Positions 1 through 6,161 of a stretch of 9,937 nt of DNA are shown in pieces (position 1 is the first letter of the stretch; every line of letters begins with the position of its first letter). Source of the stretch: Pseudomonadota bacterium (GTDB taxonomy: Bacteria; Myxococcota; Polyangia; Polyangiales; Polyangiaceae); contig JAEZYO010000075.1 of assembly GCA_023419055.1 (NCBI GenBank), positions 1 to 9,937 of the forward strand. Reading direction: 5' to 3'. The position numbers were made by a program, and so were the translations under genes. The notes below the pieces were generated by a model. That model worked only from the letters and a program-made list of their open reading frames with translations. It had not been told where the DNA came from and did not search any database.

Positions 1-6
1 GCGCTC

Positions 7-831
7 TCAACGCAGGTCCGAGCAGCAGCGGAAACCGGTTTCGGTCCCCTTATAGAAGCGATCGTGAGCCGTCTGCGCCGCGCGGCAGTGATTCCGCCCG
101 GGCTGCCAGTACGCGCCCTTCATGGCGGGTCGTTCGGGGCGGCTCCGGTCGATCGTCACGAACTCTTCCAGGTTGCCCGTCATGTCCGCGACGCCGAACG
201 GACTGAGGCAACCCGAGTACGAGCCCGACGGCGCTCGCAGATCGCGAAGCTGACCCACGTCGTTCAGGATGGTCTTGCGGTCGGCGTTGCAGGCCTCGGG
301 ATCGCGGGAGAAGCCGTACGGGTACGGTCGCATCTCCTCGCCCTCGCAGGCGAACACCCACTCGCTCTCGAGGCAGACGCGCTTGCCCTGCTCCGAGCAC
401 ACGCGGTCGGCGTCGGTCCAACTCTGGTTGTTGGCGGGCAGGCTCTCGCCCGGCGGCGTGTACTCGTGCCGGTCGATGCAGAAGCGAAGGTGCTTCCGCT
501 CTTTCGACTTACAGACCGAAGGGGCGTAGTTCAGACAGCGAAAGTGCTCGTAGCGGCCCGGGGGATCGGCGTACTCGAGGCAGCGCTGCTCGACGTCCGG
601 ACAGTAACTGCCCTCGACGAGCGCCATGCCCGCTGGACACGCCTCCGACGTCTTCGTTTCCGGCAATGCTGGAGGCGCGGCCACGGCGACCAGCGCTTCA
701 CGGTTCGGCGCCGCGGTCGGCCGTTCGTCGACCGCTCGCTGCTTGGCCGGGGGTGCAACCTTCGGACGCTCGGCGCAGCCGGTAGCGGCAACAGCGGTCA
801 GGCCGATGGTCCAGGCGAGCAGGCAACGCAC
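7..831 (-). CDS. Cys-rich FGE-sulfatase-like (SUMF1-fold) lipoprotein, copy 1
   Basis: A 274-residue protein with a short hydrophobic N-terminus ending in ATGC (Cys19), a lipobox-like site, then a Pro/Ala-rich linker (about 20-62) and a compact domain (65-274). The domain carries SUMF1/FGE-sulfatase family signatures: ACEGEEMRPYPYGF (161-174), SPFGVADMTGN (210-220), MKGAYW (237-242) and the C-terminal GFRCC (266-270). The family includes formylglycine-generating enzyme and many non-enzymatic relatives. The FGE catalytic CHxSYC motif is absent; the equivalent stretch reads PGRNHCRAA, with only Cys249. The usual GNVWEW is degenerate (GNLEEF). Fourteen cysteines follow the lipobox and all are matched in the paralogue at 1037-1903, suggesting disulfides and an extracytoplasmic location. 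The GTG start at 831 is forced: an in-frame TGA lies two codons upstream, and the signal sequence begins here. A weak GGTGA lies 3 nt upstream. Specific function unknown; a ligand-binding or structural envelope role is inference. Confidence 0.85.
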   Translation of the reverse strand: MRCLLAWTIGLTAVAATGCAERPKVAPPAKQRAVDERPTAAPNREALVAVAAPPALPETKTSEACPAGMALVEGSYCPDVEQRCLEYADPPGRYEHFRCLNYAPSVCKSKERKHLRFCIDRHEYTPPGESLPANNQSWTDADRVCSEQGKRVCLESEWVFACEGEEMRPYPYGFSRDPEACNADRKTILNDVGQLRDLRAPSGSYSGCLSPFGVADMTGNLEEFVTIDRSRPERPAMKGAYWQPGRNHCRAAQTAHDRFYKGTETGFRCCSDLR

Positions 832-901
832 GGATCACCAACGTGCCCCGGCGAGCACCCATGAGTCAACCAGGTTTCAGGCCAGGCGACCGACACTCAG
901 A

Positions 902-924
902 GCTGCGCTCAATGTAAGCGCAGC
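902..924. repeat. perfect 8-bp inverted repeat upstream of FGE-like copy 1
   Basis: The arms GCTGCGCT (902-909) and AGCGCAGC (917-924) are perfectly complementary around a 7-nt spacer (CAATGTA). The dyad lies 71-93 bp upstream of the GTG at 831, beside an AT-rich block (about 925-957) that stands out in this GC-rich DNA. It could be an operator or a 5'-leader hairpin for the 831-7 gene. No T-run follows on either strand, so an intrinsic terminator is unlikely. The symmetry is seen directly; function is inference. Confidence 0.4.
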
Positions 925-960
925 ATTAATCACTGCTTAAGGCATTGCTTTAAACGTCAA
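925..960 (-). promoter_or_regulatory. AT-rich candidate promoter region for FGE-like copy 1
   Basis: Read on the minus strand this block contains TTGACG (960-955), TTTAAA (954-949) and, 18 nt after TTTAAA, ATTAAT (930-925). TTTAAA-18-ATTAAT is a poor but spaced match to a sigma-70 type promoter, directly upstream of the 902-924 dyad. TTGACG itself has no good -10 partner at 16-18 nt. Myxobacterial promoters are often non-consensus, so this is only a candidate. It is the most AT-rich stretch in the 205-bp gap between the two FGE-like genes. Confidence 0.25.
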
Positions 961-988
961 TTCGAGGCGGCCGCACGTCCGGAACTTT

Positions 989-1019
989 CCCAAGCCGTTG
1001 GAGTTGCAAACGACTTGGG
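989..1019 (-). terminator. stem-loop just downstream of FGE-like copy 2, possible terminator
   Basis: The arms CCCAAGCCGTT (989-999) and AACGACTTGGG (1009-1019) pair over 11 positions around a 9-nt loop. The single non-Watson-Crick position is a G-U wobble in minus-strand RNA but a C-A mismatch in plus-strand RNA, which fits a functional minus-strand transcript. The stem begins 17 bp after the stop codon of the 1903-1037 gene. No U-tract follows (AAAGTTCC comes next), so it may be a 3'-end-stabilising or Rho-linked hairpin, or an operator, rather than a classic intrinsic terminator. Confidence 0.38.
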
Positions 1020-1036
1020 CCCCCTTTCGGCTCGTT

Positions 1037-1903
1037 TCAGCCGGTGGGTCCGGGATCCAGCTTCGGAGCGTCCGAGCAGCATCGAACGCCGATCTGGATG
1101 TCCTTGTAGTAGTCGTCGTGCGCCGTCGTCGCCGGGCGGCACCGATTGCGCGCGGCCATCCACCAGCCGCCCTTCAGCGCGTTGTGGAAGCCCTCGCTCG
1201 CGCCCTGTTGGCGCACCGTCGGTTCATCGACGTTGCCGGCCATATCGAACACGCCGAACGGGCTCACGCACTTATCGAGGCTACCCGAGGGCACCCGCAA
1301 GTCCTTGAGCGCCTGCTTGCCCTTCTGCATCTCGTAGAGGTCGCTACGGTCGTAGTTGCAGACGGGCTCCCGCGCGAACCCGTACGGGTAGGGCCGCATC
1401 TCCTCGCCCTCGCACGCGAACGTCCACTCGGTCTCCGTGCAAAGCCGCTTCCCCACGCTCTTGCAGGTGCGGCTCGCGACTTGATAGCTCGCGAAATTCT
1501 GCGGCAGTGTTTCGCCGGGGCGCGTGAACTCGCGCTGGTCGATGCAGTAACGCATCGCTTGCCGCTCGCCCTTGCACTTGGCGCTACCGTAGTCGCCACA
1601 GCGGGCGAACGGCAGCTTGGGGTCGTCGAGCCAGCGAACACACTCATGCTCGACCTCGGTGCAGTAGTTGCCCTCGACGAGCGACATGCCTTCGCCGCAG
1701 ACCGGATTGCTCGCCGGAGCCGCCGTGATCGCTCGAGGAGGCGGCTCGCTCGGCAGCGACGCGGAAGCGGGCGCGACCACCGCCACGGGCGCCGGCGCGA
1801 CGGAGACGGCGTCCATCTCCGCCTTGGATTCTCGGCAAGCCGCGGCGAACGAAGCCGGAAGAACGACCGCGAGCAGGAAACCCGCAAAGCGCTGTTCGAC
1901 CAT
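1037..1903 (-). CDS. Cys-rich FGE-sulfatase-like (SUMF1-fold) lipoprotein, copy 2
   Basis: A 288-residue paralogue of the product of 831-7. The frame is open further upstream (an ATG at 1996 gives 319 aa), but I chose the ATG at 1903 because residues 1-23 then form a normal lipoprotein signal: MVEQR, a hydrophobic core, then FAAAC (Cys23). No good Shine-Dalgarno is visible. An Ala/Pro/Val linker (about 31-66) precedes the domain (69-278), which has FACEGEEMRPYPYGF (162-176), SPFGVFDMAGN (214-224), LKGGWW (243-248) and GVRCC (272-276). The 14 cysteines after Cys23 match copy 1 in order and nearly in spacing. FGE's CHxSYC catalytic pair is missing (AARNRCRPA, only Cys255), and GNVWEW is GNVDEP, so formylglycine generation is unlikely. 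The gene starts 134 bp after the PCMT gene ends, so read-through from the upstream envelope operon is possible. It probably acts at the envelope; the partner is unknown. Confidence 0.85.
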   Translation of the reverse strand: MVEQRFAGFLLAVVLPASFAAACRESKAEMDAVSVAPAPVAVVAPASASLPSEPPPRAITAAPASNPVCGEGMSLVEGNYCTEVEHECVRWLDDPKLPFARCGDYGSAKCKGERQAMRYCIDQREFTRPGETLPQNFASYQVASRTCKSVGKRLCTETEWTFACEGEEMRPYPYGFAREPVCNYDRSDLYEMQKGKQALKDLRVPSGSLDKCVSPFGVFDMAGNVDEPTVRQQGASEGFHNALKGGWWMAARNRCRPATTAHDDYYKDIQIGVRCCSDAPKLDPGPTG

Positions 1904-1930
1904 GAGGCGAGCTCGAGGCTGTACGCCTTC

Positions 1931-1944
1931 TGGCCGCGCGGCCA
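1931..1944. repeat. 14-bp perfect palindrome upstream of FGE-like copy 2
   Basis: TGGCCGCGCGGCCA is its own reverse complement and lies 28 bp upstream of the ATG at 1903, in the 134-bp gap between the PCMT gene and FGE-like copy 2. It could be an operator or protein-binding dyad. GC-only palindromes arise readily in DNA of this composition, so function is uncertain. The rest of the gap shows no clear promoter or terminator. Confidence 0.25.
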
Positions 1945-2037
1945 AGTTAGTGGTGCGCTCGCTCTCGCCCCGACGCTCGTCCGGCACAAGCTCCATGAGT
2001 GGAGTTATTGAAGCACGTCCCGCGCTCGCCGAGAGCT

Positions 2038-2808
2038 CTATCGTTCTCGCGCTTCGCCCACGAGCGGGACGAAGCGAGCGCCCGTCACGTCCGCTTCTTC
2101 GAAAACGCCCGCCGCCCCGAGCGCGCCCGGGCGAAGTCGGCGCAGCAGCGTGACGCGCTGCGGCTGCCCTTCTTCTCCAAGCGGAATGACGAGTCGACCG
2201 TTCACGGCGAGCTGCTCGCCGAGCGGCGCGGGGACCTCGCGCGGCGCTGCGGTCACGATGATGACGTCGAAAGGGGCAGCCTCGGGCCAGCCTCGAAAAC
2301 CGTCGCCCGTGCGGAGTGAGACGCGGTCGGGCCCGTATCCCCGTTCGCGCAGGGTGACCTTCGCTTGGTCGGCGAGAACGCTCAGGATTTCGATGCTGTA
2401 GACCTCGCGGCAGAGTTCCGCGAGCACCGCGGTCTGGTATCCACTGCCCGTTCCAATTTCGAGGCAGCGCTCGCTCGGGCGCGGGCGAGCGGCGTTCGTC
2501 ATCAGCGCCACCATCGAGGGCTGGCTGATGGTTTGACCGTATCCGATCGGCAGCGGCCGATCCGAATAGGCTTCACCGCGCGACGCCTCCGGCACGAAGC
2601 GATGCCGCGGGACGCGCTTCAACGCTTCGATGACGTCTGGAGCAACGCCGCGCTCGCGGCCGAGCTTCGAGAAGAAGAGCTCGCGCTCTCCGCGACGTTC
2701 GTCCCGAACGAGATCGCCGTCGCTTCGCCCACGACAGCCTACCGACACCGACAGGGCGAGCGCCGCGCTACTCGCGCACCACCACCGCCGTGCCTTGCCC
2801 CATGTCAC
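2038..2808 (-). CDS. pcm: protein-L-isoaspartate O-methyltransferase with apparent lipoprotein signal peptide
   Basis: A 256-residue PCMT (EC 2.1.1.77 family), which uses SAM to methylate isoaspartyl residues in damaged proteins. Family motifs are clear: VPRHRFVP (66-73), LPIGYGQTISQP (86-97), SAM motif I LEIGTGSGYQ (116-125), TGDG (167-170), DVIIVTAAPREVP (181-193) and GRLVIPLG (204-211). The catalytic core spans about 33-250, the full usual length. The frame is open to 3033, but the upstream part is antisense-like sequence inside the transpeptidase gene. I chose the GTG at 2808 because it yields MTWGKARR, a hydrophobic stretch and VSVGC (Cys25), a signal peptide with a lipobox-like end. The start lies 41 bp inside the end of the L,D-transpeptidase gene, suggesting translational coupling; no Shine-Dalgarno is visible. 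An alternative GTG at 2748 would give a cytoplasmic 236-residue enzyme. Family call is firm; export is inference. Confidence 0.87.
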   Translation of the reverse strand: MTWGKARRWWCASSAALALSVSVGCRGRSDGDLVRDERRGERELFFSKLGRERGVAPDVIEALKRVPRHRFVPEASRGEAYSDRPLPIGYGQTISQPSMVALMTNAARPRPSERCLEIGTGSGYQTAVLAELCREVYSIEILSVLADQAKVTLRERGYGPDRVSLRTGDGFRGWPEAAPFDVIIVTAAPREVPAPLGEQLAVNGRLVIPLGEEGQPQRVTLLRRLRPGALGAAGVFEEADVTGARFVPLVGEARER

Positions 2809-4624
2809 TGCCGATATTGATGCCGTGCCAGCCCGATGGAACGGGCGGATCGGTCCACATGAAGACGTAGCGGGCGTCGATGGGGGCGAGGTTGATGCAG
2901 CCATGGCTGCGAGGAATGCCGAACACGTCGTGCCAATACGCGCCGTGCAGCGCGTAGCCCGACGCAAAGTATTGGATCCAGGGAACGTCACGCAACTCGA
3001 AGCCGGCCGCGCCGCGCCGCACCGTGACGCCATACTCGGGATCCCGCCCCTTCTGGATGTTGAGGAGCCGTCGGCGGTCGTCCTCGCTGAGCTTCTCTCC
3101 TTTCGCTTCGGCGCGCTTCAGGCGCTCGATCGTGCTCGCCGCATTGGCCGAGCGCGGGCCCGCCGAGCCGGCGCGGGTACCGCCGGAGACGTTCGAGTTC
3201 TCCTCGGAGTCCATGGCGGCAGCGATGTGCTTGCTCTGCAGGCGAAAGGAACCCTGGGGGGTCGCCATCGTCTCTTTGGGATCACCCAGACGATCCCGAC
3301 CGGTCGAGACCAGCGTCGCGTACACCGGCTTCTTCCCTTCATAGAGCACGAGCGTCTGCTGGCGGAGCGAGACGTCGATCCACTTTTCGCCCTTTTCTGC
3401 GGGATCCGGGAAGCTCGCGGGCTCGGCGACCACCGAGATCTCCGCTGCTCGCAGCCAGAGCGTCTTGTCGCGCGCCGTTTGATAGTAACGCTGGCCGGCC
3501 TTGATGCGCGCGGCGCCGCTGAGCGGCACGATCACGCGCTTCGGCACCGGCTCGACCGTCCGCACTTCGTCCTTGTCCTTGATCAGCCGGTAGCTCTTGG
3601 CGTCGCTCAGGATGACCCACGCGAACGGCATCGGCAGGTTGTCGCCGAGCTCCACGCCGTGAAACGGCGACCCCGTGTCCGGCTTCACCTTGGTGGTCGG
3701 GATCAGGCGCAGATCGACCGTGACCGCGAAGCGCCGGTCGAGCCCGTCGCTCGAGGTGTTGAACGCGCCCACGAACGAGAGCCCCGTCTTGCGGCGCACG
3801 CGATCGGCGAAGTAGGCGCTCGCAGGGACCTCGAAGCCGGAGACGTTCGGGATTTGGCGCCCATTTTGGAGCCAGAACGGGATGGGATCGTCGGCGCTCG
3901 TCCCGCCGAAGAGCTCGTTTTCGCTGAGGCTCGTCGAGACCCGAGCCCCGGGAGCAAGCTTCGCGCCGGGGGTCGCGATGCCGCGTCCGTCGAGCGGCAC
4001 GTCGTTCGCGCCGAGCACCACCTGTTGGACCTCGCTCTTGTGCTCCGCGTACCAGGTGAGGTGCTCCTCGAGCTGAAACTCGCTCTTGGTCTGCTCCGCG
4101 CGGGAAGGCACGCGCAGGTACTGCGGCGCGGTCGCGCGCACGAAGCCGTAGCTGTAGGGCAACGGTCGATCGAGCGCGGGGCGGCGGCTCGAGGCGCGCA
4201 CCAGCGGATCCTCGAGGTTCGTCGTGGCCTCGTCGCCGCACACGTACCCCATGGGGTAAACGCGGTACCAGTCCTTCTTGCAGCCCTTGCCGCGCACGGG
4301 CTCGGGGTCGCGGGTGACCACGCCCCCCAACCTGATGTAACCGAGACGGCGCGACCCGGTGTCGGGCAGCTTGTAGACGGTCGCCGCGACGATCGTGGCG
4401 GCGAGCTTGGGCGAGTTGTCGGGCGCCTTGGTGTCGAGCTCGCCGTGGTCGACCACCACGGTGGAGAGAGGCGGCGCCTTCTGTTGGGCCGCCGAGGCCG
4501 ATGCCGAAGCGTGCGGTGCTCCGGTGGCCGCGTCGGACCGCTTGCACGAAACGACCGGACCCAGGGCCGAAATCAACGCGAAAGTCGCGAGGAAACCTCG
4601 TCGAAAGGGCCGGGCGCGCTGCAT
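2768..4624 (-). CDS. lipoprotein L,D-transpeptidase (YkuD domain) with N-terminal SH3-like region
   Basis: A 618-residue protein. The signal peptide ends at GPVVSC (Cys27), predicting a lipoprotein; an Ala/Ser-rich linker follows (to about 50). Residues about 80-130 look SH3-like (VYKLPDTGS...KDWYRVYPMGYVC). About 130-410 is a large region I cannot assign. The YkuD catalytic domain begins at KWIDVSLRQQTLVLYEG (414-430), continues with TPQGSFRL (455-462), and ends with HGAYWHDVFG (560-569) and the active-site SHGCINL (573-579; His574, Cys576). This family makes 3-3 peptidoglycan cross-links or attaches proteins to peptidoglycan, using Cys as nucleophile. A Ser/Gly and charged insertion of about 70 residues (470-540) separates the two halves. 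The frame is open to 4678, but the ATG at 4624 gives a normal signal peptide and places the start 13 bp after the VanW stop instead of overlapping it. At 618 residues it is about twice the length of simple YkuD proteins. Confidence 0.92.
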   Translation of the reverse strand: MQRARPFRRGFLATFALISALGPVVSCKRSDAATGAPHASASASAAQQKAPPLSTVVVDHGELDTKAPDNSPKLAATIVAATVYKLPDTGSRRLGYIRLGGVVTRDPEPVRGKGCKKDWYRVYPMGYVCGDEATTNLEDPLVRASSRRPALDRPLPYSYGFVRATAPQYLRVPSRAEQTKSEFQLEEHLTWYAEHKSEVQQVVLGANDVPLDGRGIATPGAKLAPGARVSTSLSENELFGGTSADDPIPFWLQNGRQIPNVSGFEVPASAYFADRVRRKTGLSFVGAFNTSSDGLDRRFAVTVDLRLIPTTKVKPDTGSPFHGVELGDNLPMPFAWVILSDAKSYRLIKDKDEVRTVEPVPKRVIVPLSGAARIKAGQRYYQTARDKTLWLRAAEISVVAEPASFPDPAEKGEKWIDVSLRQQTLVLYEGKKPVYATLVSTGRDRLGDPKETMATPQGSFRLQSKHIAAAMDSEENSNVSGGTRAGSAGPRSANAASTIERLKRAEAKGEKLSEDDRRRLLNIQKGRDPEYGVTVRRGAAGFELRDVPWIQYFASGYALHGAYWHDVFGIPRSHGCINLAPIDARYVFMWTDPPVPSGWHGINIGSDMGQGTAVVVRE

Positions 4625-4637
4625 GGCGGCCCGGGAT

Positions 4638-6101
4638 CTAACGCGAACCCGGACTCGGGGCCATACCCGAAAGCTCACGCCGCTCGCGCTCGGTGAGCGC
4701 CGCGTCGTCGTGAGCGGGAGGGGCCGCTTCGCCGGCCACCTCGACGTGACTCGCGCCCTCCGGTAACCCCGGAAGGATGGCGAGGTCCGAGCCCGGGCCG
4801 ACCCAGTAGATTTCGGGGACGGGCCAGTAGCGGCTCGAGTAGCGGCGCTCGCTCACGGTGCCGTCGGGTCGCGTCAGCTTCACGATGCTGCGCACGTCGT
4901 AACCCTTGATGCCCTTTTGGTGCCGCCGCTGCTCGCCCGGCATGAGCTCGTCCTTGTAGACGACGCGCCGCACGAACTCTTCGCTCTGCTTGACCCAGTA
5001 GTCGTGCACCACCTTGCCGGGTGATTCACGTCCGAGGAGCTCCACCCGGACGGTGGTCGGCGTCGGGAGGAGCGCGTGCACCAAGATCGGGGTCTCGTAC
5101 GGGTTCTTGAGCTTGAGGTCGACCTCCCCGTAGATGACCGTCGCGTCGAGCCCGAGTGGAGCGTAACCGCTCGGCCGGCTGTGGCTCCGGCGAGAAACCA
5201 CCTCCAGGTTGCCGAAAACGGCCGCTCCGTGCAGCGTGCTCGCGACCTGACACACGCCACCGCCCATGCCCGGCACCATCTCGTCGCCCAGGATTTCCGG
5301 GGCTTCGACGAAACCGCGCTCGGCGGTGCGGGCTCCGACCGTCTGGTTGAAGCTCAGCGTCTCTCCCGGCCCGATGGTGACGCCGTTCAGGTACTCGGCG
5401 GCGCGCCGGATGTTCAGCACGCGTGGACCGCGCTTGCGCGAGAAGTCGGTCTCGTAGCTCGCGAGCACGCGTGAGACGTCGACCGTCGTCAGCATCTCCT
5501 GCGTCACGGCGGCTTGCACCGGGATGGTCGCGACCTCGAAGAGCGCGTGCTCGACTCGCTCCCCCTTTTCGAGCACTCCGAGCGTCGAGGGGACGTCGAG
5601 CTCGCAACCGAGCACGTCCGGAACATTTTGGTGCCGCTCGAGATCGAGGCGCGCGTTCACGGGCTCCTTGCGGACCCGCTCGCGAAAATGCTCGAGCGCC
5701 TCGCGCGCCACGCCGGCGTCGAAGCGAAAGACCAGCGGCACGTCCTCGAGGTCCGGGTCGGGCCGGTACAGGCGGTAGAGGCGCGTGGCGAGCGACTCCG
5801 GGGAGTCGGCTTGCCTGACTGCCTCGAGCGTCGCGTCGACGTCGAGCGTCAAGCCGAGGTCCGCGAACGTGCGATCCTCGACGCCGTCGGGTAGCTTGAG
5901 GAACGCCTCACGCTCCGCCAGGTTCGGAGCCCGGCTCTTGAGCCAATCCGGCAGCTCGCTCCACGCCGGCGGCACCCATCCGCCCACGAGAACGTTCGGC
6001 CGATGTTCGAACAGCGCCTCGAGCTCGGGCCGCAACGCCAGCCCGCCTGCGGCGAGCAGCCCGCCGAGGACGAATGCGCTGATCAGCGGCCCGTGCTTCA
6101 C
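4638..6101 (-). CDS. VanW family exported protein with YoaR-like N-terminal region
   Basis: A 487-residue protein. Residues 7-23 are hydrophobic after MKHGPL and act as a signal peptide or membrane anchor; no lipobox cysteine follows. Residues about 70-195 resemble the YoaR/PG_binding_4 region commonly found before VanW domains. The VanW domain (about 229-345) is strongly conserved: EYLNG, PGETLSFNQTVG (245-256), GGGVCQVASTLHGAAVFG (280-297), SHSRPSGYAPLGLDATVIYG (306-325) and LKNPYETPI. The C-terminal part (about 375-435: MPGEQRRHQKGIKGYDVRS, then YWPVPEIYWVG) is G5-like. VanW occurs as an accessory gene in some vanB-type glycopeptide resistance clusters, but most VanW-domain proteins have no known reaction. 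With no vanHAX-type genes here, a resistance role is not supported; a cell-wall role is inferred from the adjacent transpeptidase. The start is GTG at 6101; GGGAG lies 12 nt upstream, a long spacing. Confidence 0.92.
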   Translation of the reverse strand: MKHGPLISAFVLGGLLAAGGLALRPELEALFEHRPNVLVGGWVPPAWSELPDWLKSRAPNLAEREAFLKLPDGVEDRTFADLGLTLDVDATLEAVRQADSPESLATRLYRLYRPDPDLEDVPLVFRFDAGVAREALEHFRERVRKEPVNARLDLERHQNVPDVLGCELDVPSTLGVLEKGERVEHALFEVATIPVQAAVTQEMLTTVDVSRVLASYETDFSRKRGPRVLNIRRAAEYLNGVTIGPGETLSFNQTVGARTAERGFVEAPEILGDEMVPGMGGGVCQVASTLHGAAVFGNLEVVSRRSHSRPSGYAPLGLDATVIYGEVDLKLKNPYETPILVHALLPTPTTVRVELLGRESPGKVVHDYWVKQSEEFVRRVVYKDELMPGEQRRHQKGIKGYDVRSIVKLTRPDGTVSERRYSSRYWPVPEIYWVGPGSDLAILPGLPEGASHVEVAGEAAPPAHDDAALTERERRELSGMAPSPGSR

Positions 6102-6161
6102 ACCCCGATATTACTCCCGTTCCGCGCTGGGAGGCCAAACCCGTTCCCCCTCCCCGAGCGC

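Noticed and set aside
64..864. Plus-strand open frame of 266 codons opposite FGE-like copy 1
   Set aside because: Low-complexity Arg/Ala/Val product; the minus strand carries the conserved SUMF1-like signatures.
998..2011. Plus-strand open frame of 337 codons opposite FGE-like copy 2
   Set aside because: It is a compositional shadow of the real gene: Arg/Ala/Leu-rich, no signal peptide or motif.
4145..4165. PYSYGF in the L,D-transpeptidase resembles PYPYGF in both FGE-like proteins
   Set aside because: PYPYG is a known SUMF1-family signature, and flanking residues do not align; a six-residue match is not evidence of shared ancestry.
2630..4696. Plus-strand open frame of 688 codons opposite the L,D-transpeptidase and PCMT genes
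   Set aside because: Its product is Arg/Ala/His-rich with no domain signature, while the minus strand encodes clear YkuD and PCMT motifs. Long antisense frames are expected where third positions are nearly all G or C.
4638..6101. VanW-domain gene as evidence of a vancomycin-resistance cluster
   Set aside because: No D-Ala-D-Lac ligase, dehydrogenase, VanX/VanY dipeptidase or two-component regulator is in the window, and VanW domains are widespread outside resistance clusters.
6116..6147. CCCGTTCC occurs twice (6116-6123 and 6140-6147) in the spacer between the methyltransferase and VanW genes
   Set aside because: An 8-bp direct repeat in a C-rich spacer can easily occur by chance, and no promoter elements accompany it.
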